This document shows positions 16,890-25,922 of a stretch of DNA of 64,000 bases, one piece after another. The DNA lies in contig CAVQTN010000002.1 of NCBI GenBank assembly GCA_963716585.1, positions 620,001-684,000 of the forward strand, given 5' to 3'. Source of the stretch: JAICUY01 sp963716585. GTDB lineage: Bacteria; Chloroflexota; Limnocylindria; QHBO01. The notes beneath the pieces are model-generated. The model made no database searches. It worked only from the letters and a program-made list of their open reading frames with translations, and was not told the DNA's origin. The translations under genes and the position numbers were made by a program. The stretch's first letter is position 1, and every line of letters begins with the position of its first letter.

Positions 16890-17582
16890 TCAGGCGACTG
16901 CCACAGCTCCGATGGCGTCGCGTGCGGCGCGCAGCAGTTCCGGGCTGAATGCAGCCGATACGCGGTTCGCGCCGGCCAGGCCGGCGGCGCGCACCTCGTC
17001 AGCAGCCCGGAACCGGCCGCAGGCCTTGACCCGCACCCGCGGCCCCACGCTGTCGCGGAGCAGCGCCACGCGCTCGATCGTGCGCCGCGCCGTGGCGCCG
17101 CCGCCCGAGGTGACGACGTAGTCGGCGCCGGCCCGCTCGGCCAGGCGGCAGGCGCGGGTGACCAGCTCCTCACGCAGCGGCTCGGCTTCGATGATGACCC
17201 CCGCCACGCCCAGCGCCGAGTGCGCCATGTCGATGACCGCCAGCATGTCGTTGTGCACCGTGTCGTCCATGCCCGAGATCAGCGCGCCGGCGTTCAAGGC
17301 GAAGTCGATGTCGGTCGCACCCTGCTCCAGGCACTTGCTCGCCTCGAAGGCCTTCACGCTGAGCAGCTGGCCGCCGTGCCCATCGCCGATGACCGTTCCC
17401 AGGCGCACGCGGGAACGACCGAGCAGTCGACGCCCGGCTTTGAGGAGCCATGGGCTGACGACAAGGGCAGCAAGATCGTGCTCGATGGCGAGGGCCACCG
17501 CCGTATCGAGGTCCGCCAGTGAGGCGGTCGACGAGGTCAGCCGATGCTCCAATCGCGCGTCGGTGGGCCCGAGGGCGGTCAT
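16890..17582 (-). CDS. DeoC-like aldolase homologue lacking the Schiff-base lysine
   Basis: A 230-residue TIM-barrel protein clearly related to deoxyribose-phosphate aldolase: VSPWLL, LGTVIGDGHGG, KAFEASKCLEQGATDIDFALNAGAL, a conserved RACRLAERAGADYV, and VRVKACGRFRAADEV. In DeoC the strand-6 motif is ADFhKTSTG, whose lysine forms the Schiff base; here it reads ADYVVTSGG, so position 157 is Val. The second lysine (K186, in VRVKACG) is kept. Ordinary DeoC catalysis is unlikely, and another aldolase-like or non-catalytic role is possible. The ATG at 17582 has GGAGG 13 nt upstream, wide but usable, and a TACAAT box lies 59 nt upstream. Confidence 0.8.
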   Translation of the reverse strand: MTALGPTDARLEHRLTSSTASLADLDTAVALAIEHDLAALVVSPWLLKAGRRLLGRSRVRLGTVIGDGHGGQLLSVKAFEASKCLEQGATDIDFALNAGALISGMDDTVHNDMLAVIDMAHSALGVAGVIIEAEPLREELVTRACRLAERAGADYVVTSGGGATARRTIERVALLRDSVGPRVRVKACGRFRAADEVRAAGLAGANRVSAAFSPELLRAARDAIGAVAVA

Positions 17583-17640
17583 CGCCGGATGAAATCCTCC
17601 GTTGAGCGGGCAGTCCCGTGAGGACCGGCCCGGACCGCCG

Positions 17641-17646
17641 ATTGTA
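17641..17646 (-). promoter_or_regulatory. Putative -10 box (TACAAT) of the deoC-like/galE pair
   Basis: TACAAT on the minus strand, just outside the end of the CCA-adding enzyme gene, giving a leader of about 50 nt. Confidence 0.45.
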
Positions 17647-17653
17647 GCAGCGC

Positions 17654-19090
17654 CTAGTTCGATGCCCCGCGCCGCGCGGTGGCATGCCGTTGCCCGCGGG
17701 CACCATCGGCCGCAGCGCTTCCGACCAGGAGCTCGGCTGCCAACGCCAGCAGCTCGTCGCGCCGGTTGCGTCGTGGATCGTCGGTGATCGCCGCGAACAA
17801 GGCGTCGAGCAGCCGGCCGATTGTCGGGCCGGGCGGCAGGTTCAGCACCTGCATCAGGTCGTTGCCGTTGACCGCCATCTGGCGCTGTTCGAGCGGCGAC
17901 TCGCTCAGCTCCCGCGCAACGCGTGCCTCGAGCTCCGGCAGCCCGCCGCTCGCCGGCTCGATTGCGCCCGAGGCGGCGTTGTCGGCGCGTCGCAGCGCAA
18001 AGAGGTCGCACAGGTTGCCGGTTCCCACGCGCTGGATGAAGCGCCGCACGGCGGCGTCGGTCCAGTCGTGGGTATAGGCGAACATGTGTTGGTCGATCAG
18101 CTGGCCGATACGTGCGATCTCCTCGCGCCCGAAGCGCAGACGGCGCAGCACGGCACGCGCGAGATCGGCGCCCACCGTCTCGTGGCCGATGAAATGGCCG
18201 TCGGACAGGGTGCTTGCCTTGCCCAGGTCATGCAGCAGCCCGGTCAGGCGCAGGAGCCGATCGGCCGCCGGGAGCGCGTCGGCGGTGCGCAGTGAGTGGT
18301 CGAGGGCATCGCCCGGCAGTGCCTTCCCCTGGGGGATGCCGCGCAGCGCCGCGAGCTCGGGCATCAGCGGACCGAGCAGATCCAGATGTTCCATCAGCAG
18401 GAAGGCGCGGCTCGGCGGTGCCGCCGGCGAGGCCAGGATACGCAGCAGCTCGTCGCGCACCCGCTCCCCCGACACAGTGGCGGCGCCGGCTGCCAGCTCA
18501 CGCGCGGCGATCTCGGTTGCCGGATCGAGGGTCATCCCGAAGCGCGTTGCGAAGCGCACCGCGCGGAGGAGCCGCAGCGCATCCTCGTGGAAGCGCAGCC
18601 GCGGATCCCCGACAGCGCGCAGGATACGGGCACGCAGATCGGCACGGCCCCCATGCGGATCCACCAGCCGCCCGCGGCGGCGCGCCAGGTCGACCGGCAC
18701 CCACGCGATGGCATTGATCGTGAAGTCGCGGCGCGACAGGTCCTCCTCCAGCGACGCGCCCCAGGCCACCGCATCCGGTCGGCGCTGGTCCGCGTAGCCG
18801 GACTCCGTGCGGTAGGTGGTGATCTCGATGCCGTCGACGGTGACTGTCCCGAAGCGGTTCTCCCACACGGCGCCCGGGAAGAGCGCCGAGGCCCGCTCCG
18901 GGACGGCGGACGTGGCGATGTCCCAATCGGTCGGATCGTCGCCAGTTAGGAGGTCTCGCACGCAGCCACCCACCAGCGCCGCCTCGAACCCGGCGCCCGC
19001 CAGCCGGCGCAGCACCGCCGCCACGGGCCGCGGCAGCCGGCCGTCGAGCGCCAGCCGGTCGGGATCAGGCGGCCGGGGCGTGGTCGTCAG
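17654..19090 (-). CDS. cca: CCA tRNA nucleotidyltransferase/poly(A) polymerase family with HD domain
   Basis: Adds or repairs the 3' CCA of tRNAs. About 478 residues: nucleotidyltransferase core ALVGGCVRDLLTG with DWDIAT (catalytic Asp pair), RRDFTINAIAW, the RNA-binding FHEDALRLLRAVRFATRFG region, then an HD phosphohydrolase domain (LLRLTGLLHDLGK) and a C-terminal tail. The start is uncertain. Homology begins near LPRPVAAVL, and the best candidate is CTG at 19090, overlapping the HNH stop (CTGA). No ATG lies nearby and a GTG would cut into conserved sequence. Confidence 0.88.
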   Translation of the reverse strand: MTTTPRPPDPDRLALDGRLPRPVAAVLRRLAGAGFEAALVGGCVRDLLTGDDPTDWDIATSAVPERASALFPGAVWENRFGTVTVDGIEITTYRTESGYADQRRPDAVAWGASLEEDLSRRDFTINAIAWVPVDLARRRGRLVDPHGGRADLRARILRAVGDPRLRFHEDALRLLRAVRFATRFGMTLDPATEIAARELAAGAATVSGERVRDELLRILASPAAPPSRAFLLMEHLDLLGPLMPELAALRGIPQGKALPGDALDHSLRTADALPAADRLLRLTGLLHDLGKASTLSDGHFIGHETVGADLARAVLRRLRFGREEIARIGQLIDQHMFAYTHDWTDAAVRRFIQRVGTGNLCDLFALRRADNAASGAIEPASGGLPELEARVARELSESPLEQRQMAVNGNDLMQVLNLPPGPTIGRLLDALFAAITDDPRRNRRDELLALAAELLVGSAAADGARGQRHATARRGASN

Positions 19091-19617
19091 CTCCGAGCCG
19101 AGACGTCGCCCAGGAACAGGTAGTTGCGCCACGGATCGTTGCGATCGTCGGCAAGGTAGGTGCCGTACAGGTAGCGGACGTCGGCGCGCGGCGCGCGCGG
19201 CTCCTTGAGGAGTGCCATGCGCGCCTCGGAGAGGGTCTTCGAGCCCTTGCGATGGTTGCAGCTGCGGCAGGCGGCGACCAGGTTCTCCCACTCGTGCCGT
19301 CCGCCGCGATGCTTGGGGGTGACATGGTCGATCGTCAGGTCGCGGCTGACCATGCCGCAGTACTGGCAGGTATGCCGGTCGCGGGCGAAGACCTCGCGAC
19401 GGCTCAGCTTGACCCGTGGACGCGGACGCTTGACCAGCATCACCAGGCGAATCACCGAGGGGGCCGCGATCGCGAGCGTCGGGGTGTGGATCACCTGGTG
19501 GTTGCGCTCAAGCAGCTCGGCCTTCTCCGCGCCGAGCAGCCGGAAGGCACGCCTGATGTCGCAGACGTTGAGCGGCTCGTAATTCTGGTTGAGGACCAGC
19601 ACCGGTGCGTTGATCAC
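19087..19617 (-). CDS. HNH endonuclease-fold protein
   Basis: A 176-residue protein of the common bacterial HNH family that begins VINAPVLVLNQNYEPLNVCD. The HNH/zinc core is CQYCG, LTIDHVTPKHRGG and NLVAACRSCNHRKG, giving C-x2-C and C-x2-C plus the DH-N-H residues. The GTG start at 19617 fits homology and has GAAGGG about 8 nt upstream. Members are chromosomal, widespread and functionally undefined (repair or restriction has been suggested). It overlaps the CCA gene. Confidence 0.9.
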   Translation of the reverse strand: MINAPVLVLNQNYEPLNVCDIRRAFRLLGAEKAELLERNHQVIHTPTLAIAAPSVIRLVMLVKRPRPRVKLSRREVFARDRHTCQYCGMVSRDLTIDHVTPKHRGGRHEWENLVAACRSCNHRKGSKTLSEARMALLKEPRAPRADVRYLYGTYLADDRNDPWRNYLFLGDVSARS

Positions 19618-19639
19618 GTTCGGGACCCTTCGAGATCGG

Positions 19640-19645
19640 ATGATA
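19640..19645 (-). promoter_or_regulatory. Putative -10 box (TATCAT) of the HNH-cca operon
   Basis: TATCAT on the minus strand in the 70-nt divergent gap shared with the SDR gene, 22 nt before the GTG start. Confidence 0.45.
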
Positions 19646-19674
19646 GCAACGATTCGAGTCGTGCTCAGCGCTGC

Positions 19675-19680
19675 TACCCT
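19675..19680 (+). promoter_or_regulatory. -10 box (TACCCT) of the SDR gene, leaderless type
   Basis: TACCCT followed by 7 nt and then ATG at 19688, with no SD between; a leaderless mRNA is expected. Confidence 0.5.
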
Positions 19681-19687
19681 GCTCGAC

Positions 19688-20375
19688 ATGTCGCTCGAGT
19701 CTCGCGTCGCGATGATCAGCGGTGCCACCGGCACCCTCGGCCGGGTGCTGGCGCGGCGCCTGGCGGGCGAGGCGGCCAGCCTTGTGCTCGTCGGGACGGA
19801 TGCCTCCCGGCTCGAGTCGCTCAGCGCCGACCTCGCGCTGCCGGCGGATCGGTGCCTCAGCTTGGTGGCCGACCTCCGGGATGCCGTCCTCCACCGACAG
19901 CGCCGTGCAGGCGGCGGTCGCGCGCTTCGGACACATCGACATCCTGGCCCACCTGGTCGGTGGCTATGCCGGCGGCACGCCGCTCGCCGAGGTGGAAGCC
20001 TCGGTGCTGCGCGACATGCTCGACCAGCACGTCTGGACGACCTTCAACCTGGCACATGCCGTGGTGCCGCACATGACCTCCGCCGGCTGGGGCCGCGTCG
20101 TTGCGATCTCGCCGGCAACCGTCGCGACGCCCGGTCCCAACGCGGCCCCCTACACAGCGGCGAAGGCCGCCCAGGACGCGCTCCTCGTGTCCCTCGCCCG
20201 CGAGCTCAAGGGAACCGGCGTGACGGCCAACTTCGTGGTCGTGCGGGCCATCGATGCCGAGCACTCGGGCAAGGCTGGCTGGGCGACGCCGGAGCACATC
20301 GCCGCGGCCATCGTCTACCTGTGCAGCGACGACGCGGCGCTGATCAACGGTGCGCGGATCCCGCTGACCGGCTGA
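19688..20375 (+). CDS. SDR-family oxidoreductase, one net +1 frameshift
   Basis: Short-chain dehydrogenase, about 228 residues if the frame is repaired. The first frame gives MSLESRVAMISGATGTLGRV (NAD(P)-binding GATGTLG). The second gives VQAAVARFGHIDILAHLVGG, ISPATVATPGPNAAPYTAAK (YxxxK active site) and the C-terminal CSDDAALINGARIPLTG. The switch lies near 19885, where one base is in excess between DLRDA and SSTDSAV. Both halves are well conserved, so an assembly error is more likely than decay. The substrate is unknown. The transcript is probably leaderless from TACCCT. Confidence 0.8.
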
Positions 20376-20701
20376 TCCGCGCGCCGTTGCCGTGGCCGGA
20401 ACGGGAGGCCCGGGACGCATGCCTGGGGCAGGTTGCGGGGCCGAGCGGTCAAATGCCGGCCTGATCCGCCTTCGCCGAGGCGGAGATCCAGATCCAGCGC
20501 GCGCTGAGCGCGAGACCGTCCCGGCATGGCGTCCGGAGACGTCGAACGCTGATCACGCCGCCAAACGACAAGTCGACGCGAGGCCGGGCCAGGAGCGAGG
20601 CCGCGCGGCGCCGGCCATGGCGGCCACGGGGAGCCGCGGGCGGCCACGAGTACAATGGTGAGCCACGTCCGGCGTCCGGCGCCGGCATCGGTCCAAACAC
20701 G
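20376..20701 (+). other. Gene-free region between the SDR gene and pdxS
   Basis: About 325 nt, very GC-rich, with no credible coding sequence on either strand. It contains short direct repeats of CGGCCACG near 20620-20650 and the pdxS promoter box. No terminator with a T-run is visible. Confidence 0.5.
20651..20656 (+). promoter_or_regulatory. -10 box (TACAAT) of pdxST
   Basis: TACAAT lies 60 nt upstream of the pdxS ATG; no convincing -35. Confidence 0.5.
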
Positions 20702-20716
20702 GTGAACGAGCGACAC

Positions 20717-21607
20717 ATGACGACCATCGAGACCAGCACCTGGGCCACCAAGGTGGGCCTGGCGCGGATGCTTTCCGGCGGAGTGATCATGGACGTGGTC
20801 ACCGCCGACCAGGCGAAGATCGCGGAGGAGGCCGGTGCCGTCGCGGTGATGGCCCTCGAGCGCGTGCCCTCGGACATCCGCAAGTTCGGCGGCGTGGCGC
20901 GCATGAGCGATCCGAAGCTGATCGAGGAGATCAAGGCCGCCGTCACCATCCCGGTGATGGCCAAGTGCCGCATCGGCCACATCGCCGAGGCGCAGATCCT
21001 CCAGGCGCTGGCCGTCGACTTCATCGACGAGTCGGAGGTGCTCACCCCCGCGGACGAGGAGCACCACATCGACAAGCACGAGTTCGACGTGCCGTTCGTG
21101 TGCGGCTGCCGCGACCTCGGTGAGGCGCTCAGACGGATCGGCGAGGGCGCAGCCATGATCCGCACCAAGGGCGAGGCCGGCACCGGCAACATTGTCGAGG
21201 CGGTGCGGCACATGCGCGCCGTACAGAAGGGCATCCGCGAGCTCTCGGGCATGCGCGAGGACGAGCTGTACGCCGCCGCCAAGGAGCTGCGGGCGCCACT
21301 CTCCGTGGTCCAGCAGGTTGCCGCGCTCGGCGAGCTGCCGGTGCCGAACTTCTCGGCCGGCGGCGTCGCGACGCCCGCCGACGCGAGCCTCATGCGGCAG
21401 CTCGGCGCGCAGAGCGTGTTCGTCGGCTCGGGCATCTTCAAGAGCGAGGATCCCGAGCGCGTCGCGCGGGCCATCGTCAAGGCCACCACGCACTACGACA
21501 ACCCGCAGATCCTCGCCGAGGTCAGCACCGGGCTGGGCGAGCCGATGCGTGGGCTTGACCTCGCCGAGATTCCCGTCGAGGAGCGCCTCGCCATTCGCGG
21601 TTGGTAG
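20717..21607 (+). CDS. pdxS: Pyridoxal 5'-phosphate synthase lyase subunit PdxS
   Basis: Makes PLP from ribose 5-phosphate, glyceraldehyde 3-phosphate and ammonia supplied by PdxT. 296 residues, a (beta/alpha)8 barrel. Conserved segments are GGVIMDVVTADQAKIAEEAGA, ALERVPSDIR, PVMAKCRIGH (catalytic Lys), RTKGEAGTGNIVEAVRHMR (second Lys) and the C-terminal FVGSGIFKSEDP. The ATG at 20717 was chosen, but a GTG at 20702 in frame is possible since neither has a good SD. It is followed 15 nt later by pdxT. Confidence 0.97.
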   Translation: MTTIETSTWATKVGLARMLSGGVIMDVVTADQAKIAEEAGAVAVMALERVPSDIRKFGGVARMSDPKLIEEIKAAVTIPVMAKCRIGHIAEAQILQALAVDFIDESEVLTPADEEHHIDKHEFDVPFVCGCRDLGEALRRIGEGAAMIRTKGEAGTGNIVEAVRHMRAVQKGIRELSGMREDELYAAAKELRAPLSVVQQVAALGELPVPNFSAGGVATPADASLMRQLGAQSVFVGSGIFKSEDPERVARAIVKATTHYDNPQILAEVSTGLGEPMRGLDLAEIPVEERLAIRGW

Positions 21608-21622
21608 GTCGCCTGCAGACCG

Positions 21623-22258
21623 ATGGCGTCGCACGAGCCCGTCCCGTTGTCGCATACCCAGGCTGACCGGCCGCCACGTGTCGGCATCCTGGCGCTCCAG
21701 GGCGCCGTCCGCGAGCACGCCGATGCGCTGCGCGCGGTGGGCGCCGAGCCGGTCTTCGTGCGCCTGCCCGCCGACATGGACGGGCTCGAGGCCCTGATCC
21801 TGCCCGGTGGCGAGAGCACGACCATGCGCCGCCTGATCGACCTGTACGGCCTGCGCGAGCCGATCCTGGCCATGGCCCGCGCCGGCGCGCCGATGCTGGG
21901 CACCTGCGCCGGGATGATCCTCCTGGCGTCGCGGCTGGACCAGGGGGAGGAGCCGGTACTCGGCCTGCTCGACGCGACCGTGCAGCGCAACGCCTATGGC
22001 CGCCAGCTGGATTCGTTCGAGGCCGATCTCGATGTGCCGGTGCTCGGCGATGGCCCGCTGCACGGCGTCTTCATCCGAGCCCCCGTCGTCAGCGAGCTGG
22101 GGCCGAGCGTCGAGGTCCTTGCGCGAGACGACTCCGGCCGGCCGATCGCGGTGCGCCAGGGGCAGCTGGTAGCTACGGCCTTCCATCCGGAGCTCACCAC
22201 CGACCGCCGCGTGCATCGGCTCCTGGTCGACATGATCCGGACGGGCGGGAACGCGTGA
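21623..22258 (+). CDS. pdxT: Pyridoxal 5'-phosphate synthase glutaminase subunit PdxT
   Basis: Glutamine amidotransferase that delivers ammonia to PdxS. 211 residues with a 20-residue N-terminal extension before VGILALQGAVREH. Family marks are LPGGESTTMRRL, the nucleophile in GTCAGMILLA, and the late histidine of FHPELT. Its stop overlaps the GTG of the next gene (GTGA). Confidence 0.96.
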   Translation: MASHEPVPLSHTQADRPPRVGILALQGAVREHADALRAVGAEPVFVRLPADMDGLEALILPGGESTTMRRLIDLYGLREPILAMARAGAPMLGTCAGMILLASRLDQGEEPVLGLLDATVQRNAYGRQLDSFEADLDVPVLGDGPLHGVFIRAPVVSELGPSVEVLARDDSGRPIAVRQGQLVATAFHPELTTDRRVHRLLVDMIRTGGNA

Positions 22259-23346
22259 TCGGCACCGAAAGCGGCGTGATCCGGGCCGCGCGCATCACCG
22301 ATCGACAGGCCCTCAACGAGCTGACGCGTCGCGTCCACGTGGCGCCCGACGGTTATCGGCGCAGCCTGGGCGTGCCCGCCCCGTCCACCTCGCAGCCGCG
22401 CTTCCGCCTCTCCACGTTGGTGCCGTCGTGGCTGCCGCTGCGCCCGCCGTCACTGCACCTGGTGATGGAGATGGACGGCGAGCTGGTCGGCTCCTGCCGG
22501 GCACTCGAGGAACCGCGCCGCGACGACTGGGTGATCACCGAGCTGGAGGCAGAGGACACGCCCGCCGCGGCCGAGATCCGGCACGCCCTGCTCGGTGCCG
22601 TGGTGGAGGAGGGCGGCCAGCGCGGCGTTGACCGCTACCACGCGGCGTGTGCCGATGTCCGCGAGAACCTGGAGCTGTTCGGACAGGCCGGCTTCATGGC
22701 CTATGCCCAGGAGGAGATCATGTACCGCCCGCCCGAGCCGCCGGCCGGCGCCCGGTCGTGGGTGCGACGGGTCTGGTCACGCGACGGGCACGGCTCGCGC
22801 GACGGGCACGGCTCGAGCAGCGACCGCGGCGGGGTGCCAGTCGAGACCCGTCCGGCCCTGCAGGCCGCCGGGGCGCCCGATGCCTGGCACCTGTTCGACC
22901 TGTGGAGCCACGCCACGCCACCGGCCATCGCCCGGATCGAGGGCTACGGCGCCGCGGACTGGGAGTCGGTCGGCCACGAGGCCACGGTCCCGCGCAGCAG
23001 CCTCAACCCGCTGATGCACTTCTCCGGCGTCGACGCCTGGCTGATGCCGGCCGACCAGCGCGCCGGCGGCTTCGCGCAGCACGGCGCCTGCCGATCCGGC
23101 CCGCACTACCTTCGCGTGCTCGTTCGCGACGGCACCGACGGGGCACAATTTCTGCGGTCGGTGCTCAGCGCCATGGGAAGCGACGGAAACGCTGCGGGCA
23201 TCCTGTCGCCGGTGCGAACATACGAGTCGATGGGGATGCGGGCCGTCACCGCGGCAGGCTTCGAGCCGGTCGGGCGCGTGACCATGCTGGTGCGCGAGGT
23301 CCGCGGCACGGTTCGCCAGCCCGCCATGGTGCCCGCCGTCCGGTGA
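22255..23346 (+). CDS. GNAT-like protein of unknown substrate
   Basis: A 363-residue protein with two regions. Residues 1-160 look like a GNAT fold (VIRAARITDRQALNELTRRV; VMEMDGELVGSCRAL; ENLELFGQAGFMAYAQEEIM). Residues 195-350 look like a second, more divergent copy (WESVGHEA, LRVLVRDG, TYESMGMRAVTAAGF). The linker carries a tandem RDGHGS duplication around residue 178. Coupled to pdxT by GTGA and to the following ATPase gene by another GTGA. The substrate cannot be judged. Confidence 0.7.
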   Translation: MIGTESGVIRAARITDRQALNELTRRVHVAPDGYRRSLGVPAPSTSQPRFRLSTLVPSWLPLRPPSLHLVMEMDGELVGSCRALEEPRRDDWVITELEAEDTPAAAEIRHALLGAVVEEGGQRGVDRYHAACADVRENLELFGQAGFMAYAQEEIMYRPPEPPAGARSWVRRVWSRDGHGSRDGHGSSSDRGGVPVETRPALQAAGAPDAWHLFDLWSHATPPAIARIEGYGAADWESVGHEATVPRSSLNPLMHFSGVDAWLMPADQRAGGFAQHGACRSGPHYLRVLVRDGTDGAQFLRSVLSAMGSDGNAAGILSPVRTYESMGMRAVTAAGFEPVGRVTMLVREVRGTVRQPAMVPAVR

Positions 23347-25181
23347 GCATTCCGAGCCAGCGAGTCAGCAGAGGAGGCACGGACCAGACAGTGCCACGCC
23401 GCGAGACGACCGACGACCTCGACGCCCTGATGGAAGCGCTGCCGCCCGAGATCTGCGCCAGCCTCCGCTCGCTCTCGGACCGGACCGACCTGCTCGAGGT
23501 GGTGATGGACCTCGGCCGCCAGCCGGAGGCTCGCTTCGGCAACGGCGAGGTCGAGCTCCTCGATCGCGAGATCAACGAGGAGGACATCGCCCACGTCGTC
23601 GATCACATCGGCGCCTTCGGCGACGACAACCGTGCTGGCATCGAGCGCACGCTGCATCGGATCAGCGCGATTCGCAATCGCGCCGGGAAGGTGGTCGGCC
23701 TGACCTGCCGAATCGGGCGCGCGGTGTACGGCACCATCGACATCGTCCGCGACATCGTCGAGGGCGGGCAGTCGATCCTGATCCTGGGTCGCCCTGGCGT
23801 CGGCAAGACGACCATGCTGCGCGAGGTCGCCCGCGTGCTGGCCGACGAGTTCGGCAAGCGCGTCATCGTGGTCGACACCAGCAACGAGATCGCGGGCGAC
23901 GGCGACATCCCGCACCCGGGCATCGGCGACGCGCGACGGATGCAGGTGCGCACCCCGACGGAGCAGCACGCGGTGATGATCGAGGCGGTCGAGAACCACA
24001 TGCCCGAGGTCATCGTCATCGACGAGATCGGGACGGAGCTGGAGGCCGCCGCGGCGCGCACCATCGCCGAGCGCGGCGTGCAGCTGGTGGGCACGGCCCA
24101 CGGAAACACGCTCGACAATCTGATGCTCAACCCGACCCTCTCCGACCTGGTCGGCGGGATTCAGCCGGTCACCCTCGGCGACGAGGAGGCACGCCGTCGC
24201 GGCACGCAGAAGACGGTCCTCGAACGAAAGGCGCCGCCGACCTTCGACGTCCTCATCGAGATCGTGGAGCGTGATCACGTCATCGTGCATCGCAACGTTG
24301 CCGAGACAGTGGATGCCATCCTGCGCGGCCACATGGTCCCGCCGGAGTCCCGCTCCCGCGACGAGAGTGGCGAGCTCAGCGCCTTCACCAAGTACGACTA
24401 CCGCATCAGCGAGACGGCGGCCGGCAACCCGGCCTTCGCACCCATCGAGCCGACCGGCGGCTTCGGTGCGTTCTCGCGGAGCGGCAGCGGCAATGGCGGC
24501 CGGTTCGGCAGCAACAGCCTGCGGTCGCTCTCGGGTCGCGGTGGCCGCGGTGAGCCGCGCGGACTGCGCTCGTTGCCGGGTGAGCGGCTGGCGGGTGACG
24601 ACCCACCCGAGCGGCCGGCAACGGGCGGTCCTCCCGAGCGAGAGACGATCGACGACGTGCTTGACCGGCCGGTGGGGGCATCGCCGCCCACGAAATCGAC
24701 CGGGCGAAGCCATCGGGCCATGAGCCTGTTCGCGTTCGGCGTGAGCCGCAAGCGACTGGAGCACGCCGTGCGCGAGCTCGGCGTGCCGGTCAGCGTGGCG
24801 CGCGACGTGGACGATGCCGACGCGGTGGTCACCCTGCGCAACTACTACAAGCGCAAGCCGTCCGCCCTGCGGGAGGCGGAGTCGAACGGCGTGCCGATCT
24901 ACGTGCTCAAGACGAACACCATCCTGCAGATGGAGAACATGCTTGCCTCCCTGTTCGACCTGGAGGCCGATCCGCAGGAGGCGGCACTGCGCGAGACCGC
25001 GGAGGCGATCGGCCTGGTGCAGGCCTCCGGTCGGGCGGTGGAGCTGGCTCCGCAGAACGCCTACGTGCGACGGCTGCAGCACCAGATGGCCGAGCGCAAC
25101 AGCCTGATGAGCCGATCGCGCGGCGCGGAGCCGAACCGGCGCGTCGAGCTCGTACCCGACGAGGGGAGGGCCTGGCGCTGA
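23343..25181 (+). CDS. R3H-domain AAA ATPase (SpoIIIAA/Ycf45-like)
   Basis: A 612-residue ATPase related to SpoIIIAA and plastid Ycf45. Walker A is GRPGVGKTT (about 149-157) and the Walker B region VIVIDEIGTELEAAAA is followed by LVGTAHGNTLDNLM, characteristic of this family. A low-complexity linker follows (Gly/Ser/Arg-rich, about 375-455), then a small domain (MSLFAFGVSRKRLEHAV) and a C-terminal R3H nucleic-acid-binding domain (NAYVRRLQHQMAERN ... EPNRRV). The biological role of non-spore members is not established. The start is GTG at 23343 (GTGA overlap); GTG at 23391, with GGAGG 14 nt upstream, is an alternative. Confidence 0.9.
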   Translation: MSIPSQRVSRGGTDQTVPRRETTDDLDALMEALPPEICASLRSLSDRTDLLEVVMDLGRQPEARFGNGEVELLDREINEEDIAHVVDHIGAFGDDNRAGIERTLHRISAIRNRAGKVVGLTCRIGRAVYGTIDIVRDIVEGGQSILILGRPGVGKTTMLREVARVLADEFGKRVIVVDTSNEIAGDGDIPHPGIGDARRMQVRTPTEQHAVMIEAVENHMPEVIVIDEIGTELEAAAARTIAERGVQLVGTAHGNTLDNLMLNPTLSDLVGGIQPVTLGDEEARRRGTQKTVLERKAPPTFDVLIEIVERDHVIVHRNVAETVDAILRGHMVPPESRSRDESGELSAFTKYDYRISETAAGNPAFAPIEPTGGFGAFSRSGSGNGGRFGSNSLRSLSGRGGRGEPRGLRSLPGERLAGDDPPERPATGGPPERETIDDVLDRPVGASPPTKSTGRSHRAMSLFAFGVSRKRLEHAVRELGVPVSVARDVDDADAVVTLRNYYKRKPSALREAESNGVPIYVLKTNTILQMENMLASLFDLEADPQEAALRETAEAIGLVQASGRAVELAPQNAYVRRLQHQMAERNSLMSRSRGAEPNRRVELVPDEGRAWR

Positions 25182-25828
25182 CCGCCGAGTCGGTCCCGAC
25201 ACGCGGTCGCTTCATCACGCTCGAGGGCCCGGACGGCAGCGGCAAGACGACCGCCGCGCGACACCTGGTCGCGTGGCTCGGCTCGCGCGGCGTACAGGCG
25301 GTGCTCACCCACGAGCCCGGCGGCACCCCGCTCGGCGACGAGGTCCGCCGCCTGGTGCTGCACCTGCGCGATGTGTCGGATGCACTCGATCCGCGGGCCG
25401 ACGCGCTGCTCTTCGCCGCCGGACGTGCCCAGCACGTCGCCGAGCTGATCCGCCCCGCGCTGGACCGGGGCGACTGGGTCGTCTGCGCCCGCTTCGCCGA
25501 TTCATCGCTCGCCTACCAGGGCCATGCCTACGGCATCGACCTCGACGAGGTGCGGCGGCTGCAGCAGTTCGCCACCGGCGGACTGGTCCCCGATCTGACG
25601 ATCCTGCTCGACGTGCCGGTTGAAGTCGGCCTCGGGCGGAAGCGGCAGGGGGCATGGAACCGCTTCGAGGACACCGAAGGTGTCGCCTTCTTCGAGAAGG
25701 TGCGTGCCGGCTACCTTGCGCTCGCGACCGAGGAGCCGGACCGCATCAAGGTGGTCGACGGGTCCGGCAGTGTTGAGCAATCCGACGGCCTGGTGTGCGA
25801 CCTCGTGGGACCGCTGCTGCCCGCTTGA
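25178..25828 (+). CDS. tmk: Thymidylate kinase, probable CTG start
   Basis: Phosphorylates dTMP to dTDP. Homology begins with GRFITLEGPDGSGKTT (P-loop), so the start must lie upstream of the methionine-like codons in HEPGG. The only start at a usable place is CTG at 25178, overlapping the upstream stop (CTGA) with GGGGAGGG about 7 nt before it. Then come THEPGGTPLGDEVR, the RFADSSLAYQG DR(Y/F)-type motif and LLDVPVEVGLGRKR. 216 residues. It clusters with the R3H ATPase and darA, as seen in several Gram-positive and chloroflexi genomes. Confidence 0.93.
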   Translation: MTAESVPTRGRFITLEGPDGSGKTTAARHLVAWLGSRGVQAVLTHEPGGTPLGDEVRRLVLHLRDVSDALDPRADALLFAAGRAQHVAELIRPALDRGDWVVCARFADSSLAYQGHAYGIDLDEVRRLQQFATGGLVPDLTILLDVPVEVGLGRKRQGAWNRFEDTEGVAFFEKVRAGYLALATEEPDRIKVVDGSGSVEQSDGLVCDLVGPLLPA

Positions 25829-25857
25829 CCGCGCGACGGAGCTGCGCAGGCCCGCTG

Positions 25858-25897
25858 GCGGAGCCGCGGAGCCGCGGAGTCGCGGAGTCGCGGAGGC
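25858..25897 (+). repeat. Five tandem copies of an 8-bp unit (GCGGAGYC)
   Basis: GCGGAGCC twice, GCGGAGTC twice and a final GCGGAGGC lie head to tail between tmk and darA. Probably slippage-prone and non-functional. Confidence 0.8.
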
Positions 25898-25922
25898 GTC
25901 GGGGGCGAGAAGTCGCGCATGG

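Noticed and set aside
19870..19900. Programmed +1 frameshifting as in prfB
   Set aside because: None of the eight sites has a stop codon with a slippery codon of the CTT-TGA type, and they share no motif.
20540..20560. Near-repeat of GTCSAACGCTGATCACRCCG shared with 36461-36480
   Set aside because: Only one other copy, and a match of this length is expected by chance in 64 kb of biased sequence.
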